Part shown: positions 29,439 to 38,075 of the stretch, piece by piece
Numbering within the stretch: the stretch's first letter is position 1
Layout of the letters: each line of letters begins with the position of its first letter
Source: Lichenicoccus sp965277665
GTDB taxonomy: Bacteria > Pseudomonadota > Alphaproteobacteria > Acetobacterales > Acetobacteraceae
Length of the DNA: 64,000 bases
Direction: 5' to 3'
Assembly: GCF_965277665.1 (NCBI RefSeq)
Contig: NZ_OZ255835.1
Span: 1,922,001-1,986,000 of the forward strand
Position numbers and translations under genes: made by a program
The notes under the pieces: model-generated
Told to the model about the DNA's origin: nothing
What the model saw: only the letters and a program-made list of their open reading frames with translations
Database searches by the model: none

Positions 29439-30886
29439 GCGACGACCGCCGCCCCGGCGCGGCCGATGGCGCCGGCATCGGGCAACGTCCAGGCGTCCTG
29501 GCACAGCTGCATCAGGTGGCGTGCCCGGTCCGGCGGCAGGATGCCGTCGGCGAGACCGTCGAACTTGTCCGCCAGCTGCGCATCCGTCATCGGGTTGTCC
29601 TGGCTGCCGACCGCGTGCCGGATGAAGCGATGCAGCCGGCGTCCGTCCAGCAGGGTGACGGTCAGGTCGGCCTGGTCCTTCTGGATCGCCGCGTCCGTCG
29701 CCACCGCGATCCTGCCGCGCGCGGCGACCACGGCGGGATCACGCACGGCCGCATCGGTGAAGGCCGGCGCGCCGGCGCGTCCGGTGACCAGGGCCACCGC
29801 CGTCGCATGGGTGATGCTGAACTTGCCCTCGAGCCCGGTCTGCGGCGCCATCTTGCCCATCAGGTTCAGCACCAGCGGGTTCACCCGCAGCGCGACCGAT
29901 CGGATGTCGGCGGGATGCAGGGCATGCGCATCGCGGAGCTGGATCGCGGCGTCGATCGCCGGATGCGCCACGATGCCGCAGGCGAACGGCTTGTAGGTGT
30001 TCAGCGCCAGCTCGTAGCGGCTCCCCAGCCCGTCGGTGATCTGCGACCAGTCGTGCCGGGTGCTCAGCGCCTGGCCCCAGCCGTCGACGCCTTCGATCGC
30101 GACCGCGGACGCGGTATAGCCGACCTCGGAGAGCAGCGCCGACAGCATGCCGTTCTGCGCGGCGCGGCCGGGATGGAAGCTCTTGGTGTCGGTGCCGAAC
30201 TGCACCTTGAGCCCGACCGGCTGCGACGCGGCAAGTCCCAGCGCCCAGGCCATGCGCTGCTCGTCGAGATGCAGCAGGCGCCCGATCGCGGCGGCGGCAC
30301 CGAACACCCCGGTGGTGCCGGTGATGTGCCAGCCCATCGCGTAGTGCTCCGGATACACCGCGTTGCCGATCCGGCACTCGATCTCGCAGCCGATCACCAG
30401 CGCGTTCATGAACTCCTCCCCCGACACCGGGCGATACTCGGCGAATGCGGTCAAGGCCGAGGCGACCGGGCCGGCCGGGTGGATGATGGTCTTCAGGTGG
30501 GTGTCGTCGAAGTCCAGCACGTGCGAGCTGATGCCGTTGACCAGCGCCGCATGCAGCGCATCGAGCCGCTCGGTGCGCCCGAACAGGCTGGCCTGCTTCG
30601 GTCCGGAGAACGGTCGCAGCGCTGCGACCGCATGCGTCGGCGCCGGCTGCCGCGAGCCGCCGACGGCACAACCGACCCAGTTCAGCAGCGTCCGCGTCGC
30701 CTGGTGGCGCACCGCGTCCGGCACCTGTGCCACCGGGGCGGTCGCGGCGTAGCGCGCGATGATATGGGTAATCGGCGGCGGCGGCTGGCGCGGCGGGTCG
30801 GCTGCATGCGCCTCGGCACTGGCGGCAAGGCCGGTGGTCAAGGCGGCGGTGGCGCGGAACAGGCCGCGGCGATCGATGGCTGCCAT
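29435..30886 (-). CDS. MmgE/PrpD family protein with twin-arginine-like signal
   Basis: 483 residues of the 2-methylcitrate dehydratase-like superfamily: NWVGCAVGGSRQPAPTHAV, VLDFDDTHLKTIIHPAGPV, GWHITGTTGVFGAAAA and TKSFHPGRAAQNG are family blocks. The N-terminus MAAIDRRGLFRATAALTTGLAASAEAHA carries RRxLF followed by a hydrophobic stretch and AHA, a convincing Tat signal. That is odd because known members act in the cytoplasm. It overlaps the phosphatase by 4 bp. Confidence 0.8.
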   Translation of the reverse strand: MAAIDRRGLFRATAALTTGLAASAEAHAADPPRQPPPPITHIIARYAATAPVAQVPDAVRHQATRTLLNWVGCAVGGSRQPAPTHAVAALRPFSGPKQASLFGRTERLDALHAALVNGISSHVLDFDDTHLKTIIHPAGPVASALTAFAEYRPVSGEEFMNALVIGCEIECRIGNAVYPEHYAMGWHITGTTGVFGAAAAIGRLLHLDEQRMAWALGLAASQPVGLKVQFGTDTKSFHPGRAAQNGMLSALLSEVGYTASAVAIEGVDGWGQALSTRHDWSQITDGLGSRYELALNTYKPFACGIVAHPAIDAAIQLRDAHALHPADIRSVALRVNPLVLNLMGKMAPQTGLEGKFSITHATAVALVTGRAGAPAFTDAAVRDPAVVAARGRIAVATDAAIQKDQADLTVTLLDGRRLHRFIRHAVGSQDNPMTDAQLADKFDGLADGILPPDRARHLMQLCQDAWTLPDAGAIGRAGAAVVA

Positions 30887-30896
30887 GCGGCGGAGG

Positions 30897-31901
30897 CTAG
30901 CCGGGGTGGCCTCCGCTGGCGAGACCGGCCAGCACGCCGGGATTGATCACCCGGACCGGCGCACCGTCGAGAAACGCCCGCGCGTTCTCGACACTCTGTG
31001 GATAGAAGTCGGCCCAGGTTTCGGCCACCCCGTAGCCGAGATGCGGCACCAGCACCGTGTTGCCGGCGTGCCGCAATGGATGGTCCGCCGGCAGCGGCTC
31101 GCGGTCGAACACGTCGAGAGCGGCCACGATGCGGCCGCCCTGCACGGCGTCCACCAACGCCGCCTCGTCGACCAGCGGGCCGCGCGACGTGTTGATCAGG
31201 ATCGCGCCCGGCCGCATGCGCGCGAGTTCGCCGGCTCCCAGGATGCCGCGCGTACCCTCTGCCAGGACCAGGTGGAGGCTGACCGCATCCGAGCGTTCGA
31301 GCAGCGTGTCGAGCGACACGCGCGTGGCTCCGGCCGCCGTCGCAGCCTCGTCGGTCAGGTTCCGGCTCCAGGCCAGCACCTCCATGTCCATCGCCTGACC
31401 GTAGCGAGCCATGCGGGCGCCGAGCCGCCCCAGCCCGACCAGGCCCAGCGTGCGCCCGGCCAGCGTGATGCCGACCGGCAGGCCCTGCTGGAACCGTCCG
31501 GCCCGCATGTTGGCGTCGGCTGCGGGAATGCCGCGGGCCGCCGCGAGCAGCAGCCCGAGTGCCAGCTCCGCAGGCGCCGGCGCACCGCGTCCGGAGCCCT
31601 CGGTGTTGCACACCACGACGCCGCGCGCGGTGCAGGCGGCAAGGTCGAGCGTGGCATTCTTCGGGCCGGTGATGCCGAGCATGCGCAGGCCGGGCAACCG
31701 TGCGATCAGGCTGCCCGGCAACGGCGTGCGCTCGCGCATCGAGAGCACGATGTCGCATGCCGCGAGTGCCGAGGCCGCCGCATCCTCGTCGGCAAACGCG
31801 TCCTCGAAGAAGTGGAGTTCCGCCCTTTCAGCCAGCCTCGACCAGTCGGCGCTGTCTCGTGCAATCCCCTGCCAGTCATCGAGGATCGCGATCTTGGTCA
31901 T
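30897..31901 (-). CDS. D-2-hydroxyacid dehydrogenase
   Basis: NAD(P)-dependent dehydrogenase of the phosphoglycerate-dehydrogenase-like family, 334 residues. The Rossmann motif GLVGLGRLGARMA is near residue 150, and the catalytic Arg (INTSRGPLVDE) and the C-terminal domain (FDREPLPADHPL) are visible. It would interconvert 2-oxo and D-2-hydroxy acids. In this operon it could reduce the 2-oxo acid left after amine oxidation and imine hydrolysis. No signal peptide, hence cytoplasmic. Confidence 0.88.
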   Translation of the reverse strand: MTKIAILDDWQGIARDSADWSRLAERAELHFFEDAFADEDAAASALAACDIVLSMRERTPLPGSLIARLPGLRMLGITGPKNATLDLAACTARGVVVCNTEGSGRGAPAPAELALGLLLAAARGIPAADANMRAGRFQQGLPVGITLAGRTLGLVGLGRLGARMARYGQAMDMEVLAWSRNLTDEAATAAGATRVSLDTLLERSDAVSLHLVLAEGTRGILGAGELARMRPGAILINTSRGPLVDEAALVDAVQGGRIVAALDVFDREPLPADHPLRHAGNTVLVPHLGYGVAETWADFYPQSVENARAFLDGAPVRVINPGVLAGLASGGHPG

Positions 31902-31919
31902 GCGGTCACGGCTTTCGTG

Positions 31920-32387
31920 TCACGGCTTTCGTACTGCGATGACCTCGATCTCGAGCAGCATGCCGGGACCGGCCAACCCTGCCACCTGGAACGCGGCACG
32001 GGTCGGAAGGTTCGGCTGCGCGGCCGTGCCGAACGCCGCCTTGTAGGCCTTCATCATGCCGGCGAAATCCATCTTGCCGGTCTTCGGGTCGGGGGCCATG
32101 AACACGTGCATCGCCACCACATCGCCCAGCCCCAGATGCAGGGCCGCGAGTTCGGCCGCGATGCGCTTGATCTCGCTGCGCGCCTGGCTCTCGGTGTCGG
32201 TGGCGTGGTCGGAGGGCTCGGGGCCAACCCCGGAGAGATAGATCGTGGAGTAGCCCGCCGGCACCTCGACCGACGAGGCGATCGGGAAATTCGCCACCGG
32301 ATGACGCACGACATCGGCAGCCCGCGCCGAGGCCGCGAGGCACGAGGAGAGAAGCAGCGCGAACGCGCCCTGGAACAGTCGCGTCAC
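31920..32387 (-). CDS. Exported RidA family (enamine/imine deaminase-like) protein
   Basis: 155 residues. A signal peptide is clear from GTG at 32387 (TRLFQGAFALLLSSCLAASARA), followed by a RidA/YjgF domain: IYLSGVGPEP, GLGDVVAMHVFMAP, NLPTRAAFQVAGL with the conserved arginine, and EIEVIAV with the glutamate. RidA hydrolyses reactive 2-imino acids to 2-oxo acids. A periplasmic copy beside an exported amine oxidase would act where the imine is made. It starts 4 bp after the cytochrome gene's stop. Confidence 0.85.
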   Translation of the reverse strand: MTRLFQGAFALLLSSCLAASARAADVVRHPVANFPIASSVEVPAGYSTIYLSGVGPEPSDHATDTESQARSEIKRIAAELAALHLGLGDVVAMHVFMAPDPKTGKMDFAGMMKAYKAAFGTAAQPNLPTRAAFQVAGLAGPGMLLEIEVIAVRKP

Positions 32388-32391
32388 GGTC

Positions 32392-32799
32392 TCAATTCTC
32401 CTTGGTCGGGGCCGGGCCGCGCACCGCGGCGATATCGGCGGGTGCCACGGCATCCTTGTAGTCATTGCCGAAATGCGTGCGGACGTAGGTGATCACGGCG
32501 GCGATCTGCTGGTCCGACAGCATGCCGTTGAACCAGGGCATGCCGCCCAGGCCGTTCAGCACGACATAGACCGGGTAGCCGGAGCTCTCGAGCTTGGCAT
32601 TGTGCGCCAGCGCCGGGATCCGCGCGGCCCCCACGCCACCCTGCCCGTTCGCCATGTGGCAGCCCTGGCAGACATGCTGGTACACAAGCTGGCCGGTGGC
32701 GGCCTGGACGGTGCTGCTGCCGGCGCTGCTGGCCGCGTCCGCCAGCGCCGGGCCGGTCCAGCAGAGGCTGGCGGCCGCGAGGATAACCCGGCGCATCAT
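32392..32799 (-). CDS. Exported mono-haem cytochrome c
   Basis: 135 residues: a signal peptide (RRVILAAASLCWTGPALA), one CQGCH haem site at about 44-48 and a methionine ligand candidate in GGMPWFNGML. The overall pattern is that of class I cytochrome c. It overlaps the amine oxidase stop by 4 bp. By analogy with the nicotine oxidoreductase NicA2, which passes electrons to a cytochrome c, it is the likely electron acceptor of the neighbouring flavoenzyme. That pairing is an inference. Confidence 0.9.
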   Translation of the reverse strand: MMRRVILAAASLCWTGPALADAASSAGSSTVQAATGQLVYQHVCQGCHMANGQGGVGAARIPALAHNAKLESSGYPVYVVLNGLGGMPWFNGMLSDQQIAAVITYVRTHFGNDYKDAVAPADIAAVRGPAPTKEN

Positions 32800-34397
32800 G
32801 CCGACCCCACGGCGCGCTGGTGCAGTTGGGTGATCGCCGCCAGCGACGACAGCAGCGCGCCCTCCTGCCAGCAGCCGACATAGGAGGCATGCTCGCCGGC
32901 CAGCACGAGGCGGTTGTCCATCTCGGTCAGCGACTTGTAGTGCTTAAGCCGGCTCTCCTCGCTCCACATGGCGCAGCAGCCGAGCGTCCAGGGCATCCGG
33001 CTCCAGGCGACGCCGACGCCGGTCCTGAACTCCTTCGGATACTGGCGATGCAGGACGGCGCCCTGCCTGAGCGCCGCCTGCACCCGCTCCTCCGGCAACT
33101 TGCCGGCGAAGTCGTAGGCCGCGGCCCCGAACATGTAGGCGCCGAGCAGCACCGCGGGACCGTTGGAGAAATAGCCGTGGCTCGGATAGGAGATCTGGCT
33201 CATCGGCTGGTCGGTGAAGCTGATGCCGCCATAGATCTGCTCGTCCTCCTCCCAGAACCGCCGGTTGAACTCCAGCCCGACCTTGACCGAGCTCTCGTAC
33301 GGCACCGCCTGGATCGCCTGGCGCAGCGGCGTGCGCGCCTGCACGTCGATCTGGCTCAGCACGGCCAGCGGGATCGTGCAGACGCAGTAGTCCGCGTGCG
33401 CCTGGCCCACCGCGCCGCCGTGGTTGTTGTCGTCATAGGTCACGGTGACGCCATGCTCGTCCTGCTCGATGCGGGTGACCTTGATATTGTGGGTGACCAG
33501 CCCCTCGACCTGGCGCGCGAACGCCTTTCCGATCATGTCCATGCCGCCGACCGGCTGGAACATCGTGGTCTGCATCTCGTAGTTCATGTTGAAGGCGAGC
33601 CACTGCCACAGGCCGGACTTCAGCACCTCGGCGCGCGGCAGCGGCTGCGAGGGCAGCGGCGCGCCTTCCGGGCCGCCGCCCTGCGCGCGCGCCCAGCCGC
33701 GACGCAGCGAGACCTTGTCGCTGCTCTTGTAGGCATAGTTGCTGTCCAGCAGCCCCCAGCCCTGCATCGCCGCGAGCAGGTCATGCCGCTCGTCGGCGCT
33801 GACCACGTCGTCGAGGTGGTTCTGGTTCACCGCCTTGGCCAGCAGCTCCGCGGTCTGGCCGTTGAAGTCGGTCATGATGTCGCGGTAGCGCTGCGGCGTG
33901 CCGCCGAAACTCTGGCTGCTATGCAGCAGGCTGTTGTGGTTGACCTCGATGAACGGCTCCAGCGCCACCCCGAAGGCGCGGCAATAATGCAGCAGCGCCT
34001 GGTGGTGATACGGAATGCGCCACGGACCCGGATTGATGTAGTTGCCGGGCGCGAAGCCGACCTTCTGCGTGGCACCCCCGAGCTCGGTCAGGGTGTCGCC
34101 GCCGCGTAGCGAGAAATTGCGGCCGCCGGAACGGTTCTGGTACTCCAGGATGCGCACGCTGTAGCCGGCGCGGCGCAGCTCGAAAGCGGCCAGCATGCCG
34201 GCCAACCCCGCACCCAGCACCACGACGCTGGTGCCTGGCTTGGCACCGGTCAGCGCCGGCGGGCTCCTGAAATCGGTGCCGGCGGCATGGCCCATGCTGG
34301 TCATCGCCTGATACATGGCGGCGCTGCCGGCGGTGATTCCGATCCGGGTCAGCAATTGTCGCCGGGTCGGCGGAACGGTCCTCTGCGTCGTGCTCAA
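32796..34397 (-). CDS. Flavin monoamine oxidase-like enzyme with Tat signal
   Basis: 533 residues. TRRQLLTRIG at 11-20 is a twin-arginine signal, so the enzyme is exported folded with FAD. The Rossmann motif VVLGAGLAGMLAAFELRRAG is near residue 60; SGGRNFSLRGG, GGMDMIGKAFARQVEG and the C-terminal VLAGEHASYVGCWQEGAL are family segments of L-amino acid and monoamine oxidases. It starts at TTG 34397 with GGAG 8 nt upstream. It is first in a seven-gene operon. The substrate is unknown. Confidence 0.9.
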   Translation of the reverse strand: MSTTQRTVPPTRRQLLTRIGITAGSAAMYQAMTSMGHAAGTDFRSPPALTGAKPGTSVVVLGAGLAGMLAAFELRRAGYSVRILEYQNRSGGRNFSLRGGDTLTELGGATQKVGFAPGNYINPGPWRIPYHHQALLHYCRAFGVALEPFIEVNHNSLLHSSQSFGGTPQRYRDIMTDFNGQTAELLAKAVNQNHLDDVVSADERHDLLAAMQGWGLLDSNYAYKSSDKVSLRRGWARAQGGGPEGAPLPSQPLPRAEVLKSGLWQWLAFNMNYEMQTTMFQPVGGMDMIGKAFARQVEGLVTHNIKVTRIEQDEHGVTVTYDDNNHGGAVGQAHADYCVCTIPLAVLSQIDVQARTPLRQAIQAVPYESSVKVGLEFNRRFWEEDEQIYGGISFTDQPMSQISYPSHGYFSNGPAVLLGAYMFGAAAYDFAGKLPEERVQAALRQGAVLHRQYPKEFRTGVGVAWSRMPWTLGCCAMWSEESRLKHYKSLTEMDNRLVLAGEHASYVGCWQEGALLSSLAAITQLHQRAVGSA

Positions 34398-34719
34398 GCA
34401 AGCTGCTCCAGATCAGTGCAACATTCAGTCAAGGGACAGGCACCATGTCAATAAAAGAGGCATCATGTGTGACTTAGACGCGGTGGTCGCCTGATCTTGT
34501 CGGGATCTATGCCTGACACAGTTCCGCGTTCGGCATCAACGACTGATTGATAAGCATAAAACCATCTCTTGAGCGGGGTCTGCTGCATGAACAGGCATGC
34601 GCGCACCAGGGCCGCGCTGTTGCAAGGCTGTTGCAATTACGGGTTCGCGAGATCGTCCCGAACGACTAAGGTTGCGCCGACGCGTCGCGCGCCGTGACGC
34701 CACGACCGATCGAGGATTG
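34398..34719. promoter_or_regulatory. Divergent intergenic region between amine oxidase operon and Rieske gene
   Basis: The 322 bp is relatively AT-rich and holds no convincing gene. Two direct-repeat pairs stand out. AGGCACCATGT at 34438-34448 and AGGCATCATGT at 34458-34468 lie 20 bp apart, about two helical turns, and 41-71 bp upstream of the amine oxidase start. GCTGTTGCAA at 34616-34625 recurs exactly at 34627-34636, one turn apart, on the Rieske side. Both could be activator sites. No promoter boxes are clear. Confidence 0.45.
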
Positions 34720-36015
34720 ATGGACCACGCCTTTCCGATCACCGACGAGCCGCCGGACGGCCCCGCCCTGGCCACCGCGCGGCCCGGCCCGGCGGCTGCA
34801 GCGACCCAGGCGCCAGAGCGTGCGGCGCCAGAGCGTGCGGCGCCAGAGCATGCGGCCCCAGAGCGTGCGGCGCCAGAGCATGCGGGCGCCGAGGGCCGTG
34901 GCCGCGACCTCAGACGCGTGCGCTGTCATCCCGATCACTGGTATCCGGTGGCCTGGTCGCGCGAACTCAAGCCCGGCGGCGTGCTCGGGGTGCGCTATGC
35001 CGGCGAGCCGATCGTGCTGGTGCGGCCGAAGCAGGGCGCGGTCTATGCCCTGGAGGATCGCTGCGCGCACCGCCAGGTGCCGCTGAGCAAGGGCAGCGTC
35101 GACGGGCAGGCGGTGCGCTGCTGCTACCATGGCTGGGCGTATGGCCGCTCCGGCGCCTGCGTCGATGTGCCCTATATCGGCCGCGACAAGCTGCCGAACG
35201 GCGTGCGCTCCTATCCGTGCCAGGAGGTCGGCGGCCTGATCATGGTGTTCCCCGGGGACGCGTCGCGCGCGCCCGGCACGCCGGTTCCGAGCTTCGGGGC
35301 CTCGGCGGACCCGGCCTACAAGACCCGCCGCTTCGGCCGGGTGGTCGGCTGCCACTACAGCTTCATGCACGAGAACCTGATGGACATGAACCACCAGTTC
35401 ATGCACGCCAGGCAGATGGGCCAGATGCGCCCGCGCTTCCTCGGCCAGGATCGCGGCGAGGACTGGATCGAGGCCCGCTACAGCTTCGCGCGCACCGGCG
35501 GCAAGCAGCCGCTCGGCGAGGCGCTGATCTTCGGCGAGCGGCGCGGCACCGAGAAGAAGCATGCCGACCGCGACGTCATGACCATCCGCACCGAATATCC
35601 GTACCAGACGCTTCGCATCCGCACCAAGGACGCGACGCCGGTGATGGATCTGTGGATCGCCTACACGCCGCAGGACGAGGAACAGCGCAGCAACCGCACC
35701 TTCGGCCTGCTCTCGGTGCGCAAGCCGAAGATCCCCGGCCTGCTCGCCGCGGCATGGCCGCTGCTGGTGCTGTTCACCGAGCGGATCTTCCGCGAGGACC
35801 GCGACATCGTCGAGATCGAGCAGGCGGCGCACGATGCCCAGGGCGAGGACCGCAACCAGGAGGTGTTCCCGGTGATACGCAACCTGCGCGGCCTGCTGGC
35901 GACTTGTGGCATCCAGGCGGGCGGCATCCAAGCGGGCGGCACCCAGGCGGCCGGCATCGACCCCGGCGGCACGTCGGAGCCGACCTGCCGGAAGCTGGTC
36001 GACGGGGCCGCGTGA
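34720..36015 (+). CDS. Rieske non-haem iron oxygenase, alpha subunit
   Basis: 431 residues. The Rieske centre ligands are CAH (115-117) and CCYH (C134, H137). The mononuclear iron region is ENLMDMNHQFMH, with the bridging aspartate and two histidines. These enzymes add oxygen to aromatic, sterol-like or other rings with electrons from a separate reductase, which is not encoded here. An N-terminal extension holds five APERA/APEHA repeats and a C-terminal one GGIQA-type repeats, both 15-bp minisatellites. The ATG at 34720 has GAGG upstream. Confidence 0.88.
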   Translation: MDHAFPITDEPPDGPALATARPGPAAAATQAPERAAPERAAPEHAAPERAAPEHAGAEGRGRDLRRVRCHPDHWYPVAWSRELKPGGVLGVRYAGEPIVLVRPKQGAVYALEDRCAHRQVPLSKGSVDGQAVRCCYHGWAYGRSGACVDVPYIGRDKLPNGVRSYPCQEVGGLIMVFPGDASRAPGTPVPSFGASADPAYKTRRFGRVVGCHYSFMHENLMDMNHQFMHARQMGQMRPRFLGQDRGEDWIEARYSFARTGGKQPLGEALIFGERRGTEKKHADRDVMTIRTEYPYQTLRIRTKDATPVMDLWIAYTPQDEEQRSNRTFGLLSVRKPKIPGLLAAAWPLLVLFTERIFREDRDIVEIEQAAHDAQGEDRNQEVFPVIRNLRGLLATCGIQAGGIQAGGTQAAGIDPGGTSEPTCRKLVDGAA

Positions 36016-37154
36016 TCGAAACCGGCGTCGGCGAGAGCGGCGTCGGCGAGAGCGGCGTCCGACGGCTCGGGGGCGTTCCGGCCGACGCGGGTCCGCCGGC
36101 GCCGGTCGGGACCGCGCGCTTCACCCTGCGCGCGCCCTTGTCGAGCGATGCCGAGGCGATCCACCGGCTGGTCAATGACTGGGGCGTGGTGCGCATGCTG
36201 CCGCGCCTGCCGTTCCCGTATCCGCGTCGGCTCACCGACGAGTGGATCGCCTCCACCGCCGAGCAGGCGCTGGCAGGCAGCGCCTACCACTATGCGATCA
36301 TCCGGGCGATCACCCGGCCCGGTGAGCCCGGATCCCAGGACGGGCGCGATGCGGGGGCGGGCGAACTGCTCGGCTGCATCGGCCTGCGCATCGATGCCGA
36401 CGCGCGCACCGGCGATCTCGGCTACTGGATCGGACGGCGCTACTGGAACGACGGCGTCGCCCGCGAGGCGGCCGGCCGGATCGCGCGCTGGGCGCTGGCG
36501 AATCTCGAGATCGACCGGCTGGTGGCGCAGGTCGCGACCGACAATCCGGCCTCGGCGTCGGTGCTGCGCCGGATCGGCTTTCGCGAGACCGGCACCGGCC
36601 AGCAGGACTTCCTGGCCCGCGGCGGCAGCCATCCGGTCCAGCGGTTCGAGGCGACGCACGCCGACCTCGCCGCCGATCCGGACCTGCTGGCCAGGCCGCG
36701 TCCGGTCCGCGAGGCGGCCCCAGCGCATGCCGCCGAGCCGCGCCTGATGCTGGTCGCGGCCTGCGCGCTGATCGACAGCGATGGCCGCATCCTGCTGGCG
36801 CGGCGCCCGGAGGGCCGCTCCATGGCCGGCCTGTGGGAGTTCCCCGGCGGCAAGATCGAGCCCGGCGAGACACCGGAGCAGGCGCTGATCCGCGAGCTGC
36901 ACGAGGAGCTGGGCATCGACGTGTCCAGCACCTGCCTCGCCCCCTTCACCTTCGCCTCGCATACCATCGCGGCCACGCCCACCGCCTCGTCGGTACACCT
37001 GCTGATGCCGCTCTATCTGTGCCGGCGCTGGAGCGGGATCCCCCGCCCGCGCGAGGGCCAGGGCCTGGCCTGGGTCAGGCCGGAGAAGCTGGGCGACTAC
37101 CCGATGCCCGAAGCCGACCGCCCGCTGGTGCCGATGCTGCGGGACTTCCTGTAG
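36012..37154 (+). CDS. GNAT acetyltransferase - NUDIX (MutT-like) fusion
   Basis: 380 residues from GTG 36012, whose GTGA overlaps the Rieske stop. Residues about 35-215 form a GNAT acetyltransferase related to RimJ/RimL (GYWIGRRYWNDGVAREA, NPASASVLRRIGFRETG). Residues about 240-375 form a NUDIX domain with GETPEQALIRELHEELGI, the pyrophosphohydrolase box, and MAGLWEFPGGKIEPGE before it, as in MutT, which sanitises 8-oxo-dGTP. The acetylation target is unknown. The N-terminus carries a 15-bp repeat (GVGES twice). Confidence 0.9.
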   Translation: MIETGVGESGVGESGVRRLGGVPADAGPPAPVGTARFTLRAPLSSDAEAIHRLVNDWGVVRMLPRLPFPYPRRLTDEWIASTAEQALAGSAYHYAIIRAITRPGEPGSQDGRDAGAGELLGCIGLRIDADARTGDLGYWIGRRYWNDGVAREAAGRIARWALANLEIDRLVAQVATDNPASASVLRRIGFRETGTGQQDFLARGGSHPVQRFEATHADLAADPDLLARPRPVREAAPAHAAEPRLMLVAACALIDSDGRILLARRPEGRSMAGLWEFPGGKIEPGETPEQALIRELHEELGIDVSSTCLAPFTFASHTIAATPTASSVHLLMPLYLCRRWSGIPRPREGQGLAWVRPEKLGDYPMPEADRPLVPMLRDFL

Positions 37155-37161
37155 TCCTGCC

Positions 37162-37998
37162 TCAGGCGGAAGGCGTGTCCAGGCCGAGCGCCATCTGCGG
37201 CCCCGATGGCGCACTCGTTCGCCTGTCCTGCACGGCGACGGGCTGCTCGCCGCGTCGCGCAATCTCGGTGCGGGCCGTGAATGCCATGTCGGCATTGCCG
37301 TCGCCGGCAGCGATCTGGGCCAGCACATCGCGGTCCAGGTCGCGCCAGCTCCGGTAGCGATACGGGCCATACGGCACCCGTACGAGCAGCGCCGGCTCCG
37401 CTGACCAGGCGAGCAGCTGCTCGACCGGCGCCAGCGCCAGCATGTCGCGCAAATGGTGCGCGGTGACGTAGGCATCCGGTCCCGCCCGATGCGCCGGCAG
37501 GCCGAGGGCGCGATCGAGCCCCTCCGGCCGGCGCCAGTAGCGCAGGCCCTGGTTGGAGTGGCCCGGCGCCTCGGGCCAGATCCGCAGCGCACATTTGTAG
37601 GTGCAGATCCAGCGCGCATTGCCCGACACCGCCGGCACGCACCAGCGCTGCTCGAAGGCCGAGCGATGCGCCGCCAGGGCAGCCGGTCGGATGTCGCCCT
37701 GCAGCACAGGAGGCGCCACCTCGTGCCAAAGCGGGGCGCCAGCGACATCCTCGTCGATCAGGTGGTGGATCGCCGACGTCGCCGGCGAGATCGGGTTGCC
37801 CGGCCGCACCAGCCGGGCCTGCGGGCCGCGATGCAGCCGCCAGATCCCGTCCGCCTCGACCAGGTCCTGCCAGCCGATCTCAACCACCCCGCCATCGCTG
37901 AAGCTGTTGCCGGTGGTCTCCAGGTCGATGACCCGGAGCAGGCGGCTGGAACCTGGCAGTCCGTGAAACGCGGTGTGACTTGCCGTCATTGCGCCCAT
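37162..37998 (-). CDS. 3'-5' exonuclease of the DnaQ/RNase T superfamily
   Basis: Starting at ATG 37998 gives 278 residues. The Exo I motif RVIDLETTG carries the DxE metal ligands, NQGLRYWR sits in the middle, and AYVTAHHLRDMLAL supplies Exo III-like His and Asp. The family acts on single-stranded DNA or RNA, often in repair. The reading frame extends to a GTG at 38052, but that would leave only 23 bp to the divergent cinA-type gene, so a later ATG (37998 or 37989) is preferred. It converges with the NUDIX fusion gene. Confidence 0.8.
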   Translation of the reverse strand: MGAMTASHTAFHGLPGSSRLLRVIDLETTGNSFSDGGVVEIGWQDLVEADGIWRLHRGPQARLVRPGNPISPATSAIHHLIDEDVAGAPLWHEVAPPVLQGDIRPAALAAHRSAFEQRWCVPAVSGNARWICTYKCALRIWPEAPGHSNQGLRYWRRPEGLDRALGLPAHRAGPDAYVTAHHLRDMLALAPVEQLLAWSAEPALLVRVPYGPYRYRSWRDLDRDVLAQIAAGDGNADMAFTARTEIARRGEQPVAVQDRRTSAPSGPQMALGLDTPSA

Positions 37999-38075
37999 GT
38001 AGGCATGGAACGTCACCGGCGATAGCCCGGGCGGCATAGTCCGCGCCGGCACCCCAACAGCATCGAGCGAACCGC

